A stretch of DNA of 10,728 bases from an uncultured Xanthobacteraceae bacterium. GTDB taxonomy: Bacteria; Pseudomonadota; Alphaproteobacteria; Rhizobiales; Xanthobacteraceae. The position numbers and the translations under genes were made by a program. The notes beneath the pieces were generated by a model. It did no database searches and was not told where the DNA came from. It saw only the letters and a program-made list of their open reading frames with translations. Of this stretch, positions 5,337 to 10,728 are shown piece after piece. Position 1 is the first letter of the stretch. Every line of letters begins with the position of its first letter. The DNA lies in the NCBI GenBank assembly GCA_955652925.1, contig CATPCO010000063.1:1-10728 (forward strand), given 5' to 3'.

Positions 5337-6362
5337 TCAGGCCGCCTTCTTCTCCAGATCCTGCTTCCATTGGCCGCGGGTGGCGAGACTGTTCATCATG
5401 GCACGATGCGTGAAGGCGCGTTGGGCAGCGGCAACATTCTCCGATTTGCCTGACCAGGCCTTCTGCGGCGCCGCCTGCAGCGCGCGGCCGTAACTAAACG
5501 TTAACCGCCAGGGGTGTGGGCCCAGCCGGTTCATGGCATCGAGATGAGCGGTTGCCTCCTCCTCCGATTGCCCGCCTGATAGAAACGCAATTCCGGGAAC
5601 GGCGGCGGGCACACAGGCCCGCAGCAACTTGACGGTCTTCTCAGCAACTTCATCGACGCTGGCGCGGCTCTTTGCCTTCTTGCCGGCGACGACCATGTTG
5701 GGCTTGAGGATCATGCCTTCAAGCGCAACCTTCTGATAATAGAGCTGCTCGAACACTGTCTTGAGCAGCCATTCCGTAATCATGTAACAGCGGTCCGCAT
5801 CGTGATCGCCGTCCATCAAGACCTCCGGCTCGACGATGGGCACGATATCTTCGTCCTGGCATAGCGCGGCGTAGCGCCCAAGCGCGTGCGCATTGGTCAT
5901 GATTGCTGTGTAGCTCGGGATGGCCGGCCCGATATCAATAACGGCGCGCCACTTGGCGAATTTCGCCCCAAGTCCGCGATACTCAAGGAGCCGCTCGCGC
6001 AATCCATCGAGGCCCTCGGTGATGACTTCGCCAGGTGAGAAGGGAAGCGGCTTCGTCCCCTTGTCGACCTTGATGCCGGGAATGGCACCAGCCTTCGCAA
6101 TGAGGGTAACGAGCGGAGTTCCGTCCTTCGCCTTCTGTCGAATGGTCTCGTCGTAAAGGATGACGCCGGAAATGCATTTGGACATGCCCTCGGTCGAGCG
6201 GAACAGCAGCTCGCGATAGTCGCGCCGGGTGTCCGGTGTGGACTCGACGCCAATGGCATCGAAGCGCTTCTTGATGGTGCCCGAGGATTCGTCAGCAGCG
6301 AGTATGCCGCGGCCAGGCGCTACCATGGCCTGGGCGACTTTGTTGAGTTGGGCCAGGTTCAT
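5337..6362 (-). CDS. fba: Class I fructose-bisphosphate aldolase
   Basis: The 341-residue enzyme cleaves or forms fructose-1,6-bisphosphate from glyceraldehyde-3-phosphate and dihydroxyacetone phosphate through a Schiff base, without metal. Class I features are all present: GILAADESSGTIKKRF (19-34) with Asp24, KFAKWRAVIDI (134-144) with Lys137, VPIVEPEVLMDG (174-185) with the two glutamates, and LEGMILKPNMV (214-224), where Lys220 is the Schiff-base lysine. SGGQSEEEA (262-270) and SYGRALQ (290-296) form the phosphate-binding part. The C-terminus ends in EKKAA and lacks the terminal tyrosine of animal aldolases. The start has a strong GGAGGAG site 5 bases upstream, the best in the window, which suggests high translation. 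It follows pgk after 80 bp and probably shares its transcript. A class II aldolase is excluded by the motifs. Confidence 0.96.
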   Translation of the reverse strand: MNLAQLNKVAQAMVAPGRGILAADESSGTIKKRFDAIGVESTPDTRRDYRELLFRSTEGMSKCISGVILYDETIRQKAKDGTPLVTLIAKAGAIPGIKVDKGTKPLPFSPGEVITEGLDGLRERLLEYRGLGAKFAKWRAVIDIGPAIPSYTAIMTNAHALGRYAALCQDEDIVPIVEPEVLMDGDHDADRCYMITEWLLKTVFEQLYYQKVALEGMILKPNMVVAGKKAKSRASVDEVAEKTVKLLRACVPAAVPGIAFLSGGQSEEEATAHLDAMNRLGPHPWRLTFSYGRALQAAPQKAWSGKSENVAAAQRAFTHRAMMNSLATRGQWKQDLEKKAA

Positions 6363-6367
6363 GCAGA

Positions 6368-6374
6368 CTCCTCC
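6368..6374 (-). promoter_or_regulatory. Strong ribosome binding site of fba
   Basis: The minus strand reads GGAGGAG, then TCTGC, then ATG. This near-perfect anti-Shine-Dalgarno match at 5-base spacing fixes the fba start. Confidence 0.8.
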
Positions 6375-6442
6375 ATCATTCGACGACTTTGATCGGATTG
6401 TGCCGCTTCTCCTGTGCTACGGCAAATGCCATCGCAGCCCAG

Positions 6443-7636
6443 TCATTTCACCTGCAGAATCGCTACTCCCGGCAGCACCTTGCCCTCAAGCCATTCGAGG
6501 AAGGCGCCGCCTGCGGTCGAGACATAGGTGAAGCGCTCGGTCACGCCCGCGGCATTGAGCGCTGCCACGGTATCACCTCCCCCGGCTACAGTGACAAGGT
6601 CACCAGCACCGCAGAGTTCCGCCGCGGCTTCCGCCACTTCAATGGTGCCGTTGTCGAACGGTTCCGTCTCGAAAGCGCCGAGCGGACCGTTCCAGACCAG
6701 GGTCTTGCTGCGCGCGAGCACGGAACAGAAGTACTCGATGCTGCGCCGGCCGATGTCCACAATCATCTCCGTGCCCGGTACGCTTTGCGCCTCCACCACA
6801 TGCGAGGGCGCATGTGGTTCGAGCCTGGGCGCGACAACGACATCGACGGGGAGCACAATCTCGCGACGTTCGCTGCGAGCCTTGGCGAGAATATCGCGCG
6901 CCGTCGGGACGAGATCATGCTCGCACAGCGATTTGCCCACAGACTTTCCGAGCGCGGCGAGGAATGTGTTGGCCATGGCCCCGCCGATCACCAGCGTGTC
7001 TACTTTTTCCAAAAGGTTGCCAAGGAGGTCCAGCTTGGTGGAGATCTTGGCACCACCCACGATGGCGACCAAAGGACGCTGCGGGTGTTCGAGCGCTTTG
7101 CGCAGTGCCTCAACTTCTTCCTGCAGTGATCGGCCGGCATAGGCGGGGAGTTTGTGGCCCAACCCTTCGACCGAAGCATGCGCCCGGTGCGATGCGGAAA
7201 AGGCATCATTGACGAAGATGTCACCAAGTGCAGCGAGCTGTGCGACAAAGTCCGCATCGTTGCGCTCTTCGCCCGGATGGAAGCGCGTGTTTTCGAGGCA
7301 AAGCACGTCCCCCGTGCGCATCGCATTGACTGCGGACATGGCCGCTTCGCCGATGCAGTCGGGCGCAAAGGAAACGGGACGGCCGAGCACATCTGCAATG
7401 GCGGGAACGAGGGGCCGCAGCGAGGCCTTCGGGTCGCGTCCTTTCGGGCGGCCGAAATGCGACAGGAGAATGACTTTGCCGCCGCTGTCTGCAATCTCCC
7501 GAATGGTCGGGGCCGCACGCTCAATGCGCGTTGCATCCGTGACCCTGCCGTTCTCGACCGGCACGTTGAAATCGACCCGCACGAGCACGCGCTTGCCGCG
7601 CACATCGGCCTGGTCGAGCGTCCGCAACGAGCTCAT
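6443..7636 (-). CDS. pgk: Phosphoglycerate kinase
   Basis: This 397-residue cytoplasmic enzyme transfers phosphate between 1,3-bisphosphoglycerate and ADP in glycolysis, and runs in reverse in gluconeogenesis and the Calvin cycle. Length is close to the bacterial norm (about 390-400). The N-terminal, substrate-binding half shows RVDFNVP (20-26), SHFGRPKG (59-66), LENTRFHPGEE (114-124) and NDAFSASHRAHAS (143-155). The C-terminal, nucleotide-binding half shows GGAKISTKLDLL (194-205), GGAMANTF (218-225), VWNGPLGAFE (314-323), GGGDT (352-356) and STAGGAFLEWLEG (373-385). No key motif is missing. It starts 30 bp after the gap stop codon, so the two are almost certainly co-transcribed; its ribosome site is weak, which fits coupling to gap translation. 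Confidence 0.97.
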   Translation of the reverse strand: MSSLRTLDQADVRGKRVLVRVDFNVPVENGRVTDATRIERAAPTIREIADSGGKVILLSHFGRPKGRDPKASLRPLVPAIADVLGRPVSFAPDCIGEAAMSAVNAMRTGDVLCLENTRFHPGEERNDADFVAQLAALGDIFVNDAFSASHRAHASVEGLGHKLPAYAGRSLQEEVEALRKALEHPQRPLVAIVGGAKISTKLDLLGNLLEKVDTLVIGGAMANTFLAALGKSVGKSLCEHDLVPTARDILAKARSERREIVLPVDVVVAPRLEPHAPSHVVEAQSVPGTEMIVDIGRRSIEYFCSVLARSKTLVWNGPLGAFETEPFDNGTIEVAEAAAELCGAGDLVTVAGGGDTVAALNAAGVTERFTYVSTAGGAFLEWLEGKVLPGVAILQVK

Positions 7637-7666
7637 TTCGGTACGAAGGCAATCAAAGCCGCAACT

Positions 7667-8674
<1,008 letters not shown>

Positions 8675-8681
8675 TTTCGCG

Positions 8682-8687
8682 CTCCTT
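8682..8687 (-). promoter_or_regulatory. Ribosome binding site of gap
   Basis: The minus strand reads AAGGAG, then 7 bases, then the ATG at 8674. This decides between the canonical gap start and the much longer open frame. A perfect CCCCCGGGGG palindrome (8696-8705) lies just upstream in the leader. Confidence 0.75.
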
Positions 8688-8760
8688 GATCGAAGCCCCC
8701 GGGGGGCAGCACGCGTTAATACACATAATACTTCTGCGCGACAGGGGTTGCGCTTTTTTC

Positions 8761-8778
8761 CGCAGCGTTGACGCTGCG
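8761..8778. promoter_or_regulatory. Perfect inverted repeat in divergent gap/DUF4164 region
   Basis: CGCAGCG (8761-8767) and CGCTGCG (8772-8778) surround TTGA. Neither strand has a T-run after the hairpin, so it is not an intrinsic terminator. It sits about 90 bp from each start codon in a region that must hold both promoters. It may be an operator or a chance palindrome; I could not place convincing -35/-10 boxes on either strand. Confidence 0.4.
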
Positions 8779-8822
8779 CCACGAAATAACGTAAAGGCCT
8801 CTCATTAACTGCTTGGTATCTC

Positions 8823-8870
8823 GGCCAATTTCGTCGTCGCAAGACCGACGAAATCATAGTGTATTTGGCC
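8823..8870 (+). promoter_or_regulatory. Nested inverted repeat abutting DUF4164 start
   Basis: Inner arms ATTTCGTCG (8828-8836) and CGACGAAAT (8846-8854) match perfectly around a 9-base spacer. Outer arms GGCCAA (8823-8828) and TTGGCC (8865-8870) also pair, with a 10-base bulge on the 3' side. The structure ends two bases before the ATG at 8873. It could be a repressor site for the divergent promoters or, if transcribed, a leader RNA that limits access to the start codon. The regulator is unknown. Confidence 0.5.
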
Positions 8871-8872
8871 CC

Positions 8873-9157
8873 ATGACCGAACAAAACGCAGTCGAAGCAG
8901 CCAGCAGGCGACTTGCGCTCGCGCTGGAAGCCCTTGCGGCTGCCGTTGAGCGCAGGCGCGAGGCAGCAAAGGGGGAAACGAACTTGACCGCTCAACTGCA
9001 TGCGCTCGGCACCGATCGGGCCCGGCTTGCCTCCGAGCTCGACGTGGCGACGGCTCGGGTGAAATCGCTGCAGTCTGTCGATCGCGAGGTGGGGGAGCGG
9101 CTCGATCACCTTATTGCAACGATCCGCTCGCTGCTTGCGGCAGACGAGCCCGGATAA
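8873..9157 (+). CDS. DUF4164 coiled-coil protein
   Basis: This small 94-residue protein is almost entirely helical. It is rich in Ala, Leu, Glu and Arg with heptad spacing throughout (about residues 8-88), has no signal peptide and no membrane segment. Its size, composition and position immediately before zapA fit the DUF4164 family of alphaproteobacteria, whose function is undefined; the assignment rests on this context and on recall of the family. Twelve bases separate it from zapA, so the two form an operon and a role near the division site is a fair inference. The ATG at 8873 is preferred over an in-frame TTG at 8813, because the extra 20 residues would be encoded by the nested inverted repeat. 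No clear Shine-Dalgarno is visible. Confidence 0.75.
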   Translation: MTEQNAVEAASRRLALALEALAAAVERRREAAKGETNLTAQLHALGTDRARLASELDVATARVKSLQSVDREVGERLDHLIATIRSLLAADEPG

Positions 9158-9169
9158 GTCCGGCGACGC

Positions 9170-9562
9170 ATGCCCATGCCGCAGGTCACTGTAACCATCA
9201 ATGGACGCCAGTTTCGCATGACCTGCGAAGAGGGCGAGGAGGCCCACCTTCGTGCCCTCGCGGAAGAGGTCGACCAGCGCGTTTCAAGGCTGCGCGCGCG
9301 CTTTGGCGAGATCGGAGATACCCGCCTCACGGTCATGGCCGCTCTTACGCTTGCGGACGAGCTTTCGGAGACGAAGAAAAGACTCCAGCAGCTTGAACCC
9401 GAGCTTGCAACGCTCAAGGATGCAGGCTTTGCGTCGGCTGATCGCGCGCGAGCGACACAGAGCGCGGTTGCAGCAGCGCTCAACGCCGCCGCCGAGCGCA
9501 TCGAGAGCATTACCAGGCGGCTCAACCAGCTTGCTCCGGAGGAAGGCGTGCCGATGGGGTGA
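9170..9562 (+). CDS. zapA: Cell division protein ZapA
   Basis: ZapA binds FtsZ and bundles its filaments, supporting Z-ring assembly at midcell. The 130-residue product has the ZapA N-terminal globular head: VTVTINGRQFRMTCEEGEEA (6-25), then LRALAEEVDQRVSRLR (28-42), GEIGDTRLTVMAALTLADEL (46-65) and SETKKRLQQLE (66-76). The family's (V/I)xIxGxxYxL...G.E..L..LA..vd pattern is clear. After residue 66 comes a helical coiled-coil tail, somewhat longer than in E. coli ZapA (109 residues) but usual for alphaproteobacteria. A second ATG two codons downstream (9176) is an equally possible start. It follows the DUF4164 gene closely. In many alphaproteobacteria zapA is followed by 6S RNA and 5-formyltetrahydrofolate cyclo-ligase; here an oxidoreductase follows. 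Confidence 0.9.
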   Translation: MPMPQVTVTINGRQFRMTCEEGEEAHLRALAEEVDQRVSRLRARFGEIGDTRLTVMAALTLADELSETKKRLQQLEPELATLKDAGFASADRARATQSAVAAALNAAAERIESITRRLNQLAPEEGVPMG

Positions 9563-9567
9563 TCCAA

Positions 9568-9583
9568 CAGCGCGAGAGCGCTG
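9568..9583 (+). terminator. Hairpin after zapA, possible weak terminator
   Basis: CAGCGC and GCGCTG form a 6-bp stem closed by a GAGA (GNRA-type) tetraloop, starting 5 bases after the zapA stop. The following bases (GCGCCCGGTCCTTGCC) have no proper U-tract, so termination would be weak or factor-assisted. It might instead only protect the 3' end. Confidence 0.35.
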
Positions 9584-9656
9584 GCGCCCGGTCCTTGCCT
9601 CATCGCACACATCATGTTTGAGATGAAAGGAATTCCGAAATAGGAAGGCAAAACCA

Positions 9657-10577
9657 ATGAAGGCTGTATTCATCGAACAATACGGCGGCCCGGATGTGCT
9701 CAAATACGGTGACTTGCCGGATCCCGTGGCAGGACCGGGGGCGGTGGTGGTCGACGTCGTTGCCGCGAGCGTGAATGCCGCTGATTGGAAGGTGCGGCTG
9801 GGCCAATACAAGCCGGCAAAGTTTCCATTTGCGCTCGGGCGCGATTTCTCAGGCGTCATCAGCGCGGCCGGACAGGGCGTGAGCGATCTCAAGACCGGGG
9901 ATGCCGTGTTCGGGGTTCTCGATGCCGGGCAGGAGGGCACATATGCGGAGAAGGTCGCGATCAAGGCGGTGATTGTGGCCAAGAAGCCCGACGCTATGTC
10001 GCATGTGAATGCGGCTGCGCTCGCGCTCACGGGTCTCACTGCGCTCAGTGCCGTCGAGGACACGTTGAAACTCAAGCCTGGGGAGACCATCCTGATCCAG
10101 GGCGGCGCAGGGGGCGTCGCAAGCTTCGCCATTCAGCTTGCCAAGCACATCGGCGCGCGGGTGATTACGACCGCGAGCGCGGCCAACCATGATTATGTGC
10201 GCGGCCTCGGCGCCGATGAAATCATTGATTACAACATTGCCGACTTCACGCAGGTGGTGCGCAACTGCGACGCCGTTTTCGATACCGTCGGAGGCGATGT
10301 GGCGCAGAAGTCCTTTGCCGTCCTGCGGCCGGGAGGGCGGGCAGCCTTCATCGCCTCGGGCGCGCAGGCACCCAAGCCCGAGCGCAATGACGTCACCGCG
10401 CTCCGACCGCCGGTCGCACGCGCGCGGGCACCGCTCGAGCGCATCGCGCAACTCTTTGAGAAGGGAGCCATCCGACCGCCCGAGATCAAGCTCTATCGAT
10501 TGGCGCAGGCCGCCGAAGCGCAGCGCCTGAGCGAATCGCGCCATTTCAGAGGTAAGCTGGTCTTTCAGGTGCGCTGA
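9657..10577 (+). CDS. Zinc-less MDR-family NADPH oxidoreductase (quinone reductase type)
   Basis: The 306-residue protein belongs to the medium-chain dehydrogenase/reductase superfamily, in the branch with zeta-crystallin/quinone oxidoreductase that lacks zinc. The N-terminal GroES-like domain starts MKAVFIEQYGGPDVLKYGDL and includes ASVNAADWKVRLGQY (37-51) and ALGRDFSGVI (59-68). The cofactor domain has the loop LIQGGAGGVASFAIQLAKH (146-164), then GARVITTAS (166-174); Ser at the end of strand beta-2 instead of an acidic residue favours NADPH. GLGADEIIDY (183-192) and FDTVGGD (208-214) are family motifs. The cysteine/histidine zinc ligands of alcohol dehydrogenases are absent. Such enzymes reduce quinones or activated alkenes; the substrate cannot be inferred. 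AGGAAGG lies 8 bases before the ATG. The 94-bp gap after zapA suggests it may have its own promoter. Confidence 0.9.
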   Translation: MKAVFIEQYGGPDVLKYGDLPDPVAGPGAVVVDVVAASVNAADWKVRLGQYKPAKFPFALGRDFSGVISAAGQGVSDLKTGDAVFGVLDAGQEGTYAEKVAIKAVIVAKKPDAMSHVNAAALALTGLTALSAVEDTLKLKPGETILIQGGAGGVASFAIQLAKHIGARVITTASAANHDYVRGLGADEIIDYNIADFTQVVRNCDAVFDTVGGDVAQKSFAVLRPGGRAAFIASGAQAPKPERNDVTALRPPVARARAPLERIAQLFEKGAIRPPEIKLYRLAQAAEAQRLSESRHFRGKLVFQVR

Positions 10578-10728
10578 GGCGCGGGTTTGCGCGCTCGATA
10601 ACGCCTGAGAATTACGCCATAGCCACATCTCCCAGCCGGTACTACATTGGAAGCGCGGAGCTGCGAGGCGCGTCAGGAGCCATATCCCCGGGGCCTTATC
10701 GATCCTGAAGGGAGCTGTCCCTGACCGG
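10578..10728. other. Unassigned 3' intergenic tail with several inverted repeats
   Basis: No coding frame can be supported here. Visible pairings are GCGCG/CGCGC (10579-10583 and 10590-10594) just after the oxidoreductase stop, CCGGT/ACCGG (10636-10640 and 10724-10728), TCAGGA/TCCTGA (10673-10678 and 10703-10708) enclosing CCCCGGGG (10686-10693), and AGGGA-GCTG-TCCCT (10709-10722). Some are mutually compatible and could form a folded RNA. The region is cut by the window edge, and nothing matches an RNA family I can name with confidence. Confidence 0.3.

Noticed and set aside
8696..8705. CCCCCGGGGG palindrome in the gap leader as an operator
   Set aside because: It is a short, loop-less GC palindrome in GC-rich DNA, easily produced by chance; noted only in passing.
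8675..9247. N-terminal extension of gap to 526 residues
   Set aside because: The extra part is antisense to DUF4164 and zapA and does not look like GAPDH; the ATG at 8674 has a good ribosome site and the canonical N-terminus.
10673..10728. C-terminus of a convergent minus-strand gene
   Set aside because: Eighteen codons are open to a TGA at 10673-10675, but this is too short to distinguish from chance and matches no recognisable family.

Overview
The window looks like a GC-rich chromosomal segment from an alphaproteobacterium, most likely Hyphomicrobiales (Rhizobiales), near the Bradyrhizobium/Rhodopseudomonas/Rhodoplanes type of genome. This is inferred from three things: gap-pgk-class I aldolase next to a DUF4164-zapA pair, the MotA-like/OmpA-like pair, and intergenic palindromes of types common in that order. 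Species cannot be named from the sequence alone.

Layout. Bases 1-150 hold the N-terminus of a GNAT acetyltransferase (minus strand, cut by the window edge). Bases 171-273 hold two adjacent palindromic dispersed repeats. From 273 to 8674 all genes are on the minus strand. In order of transcription they are gap, pgk, fba (class I), a ThiE-like protein, a secreted Sel1-repeat protein, an inositol-monophosphatase family enzyme, a MotA/TolQ/ExbB-like channel protein and an OmpA/MotB-like peptidoglycan-binding partner. Bases 8675-8872 form a divergent intergenic region rich in inverted repeats. From 8873 the plus strand carries a DUF4164 coiled-coil protein, zapA and a zinc-less MDR NADPH oxidoreductase. 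Bases 10578-10728 have no gene I can support.

How the genes work together. gap, pgk and fba encode three central steps of glycolysis, gluconeogenesis and the Calvin cycle and are closely spaced (30 and 80 bp). The ThiE-like and Sel1 genes overlap by 4 bp (GTGA). The two channel genes are 7 bp apart and should make one inner-membrane, proton-motive-force-driven complex anchored to peptidoglycan. The plus-strand pair is linked to Z-ring assembly.

Most genes are ordinary housekeeping genes and I see no clear new defence or mobile system. The unusual material is mainly between genes: four kinds of intergenic repeat, two of which run into coding ends (one ends on the ompA-like stop codon, one encodes the phosphatase C-terminus); a pair of repeat units with a compensatory base-pair change; a nested inverted repeat against the DUF4164 start codon; a ThiE homologue that has lost nearly all recognisable catalytic residues; and a MotB-like protein with a very long periplasmic coiled coil.
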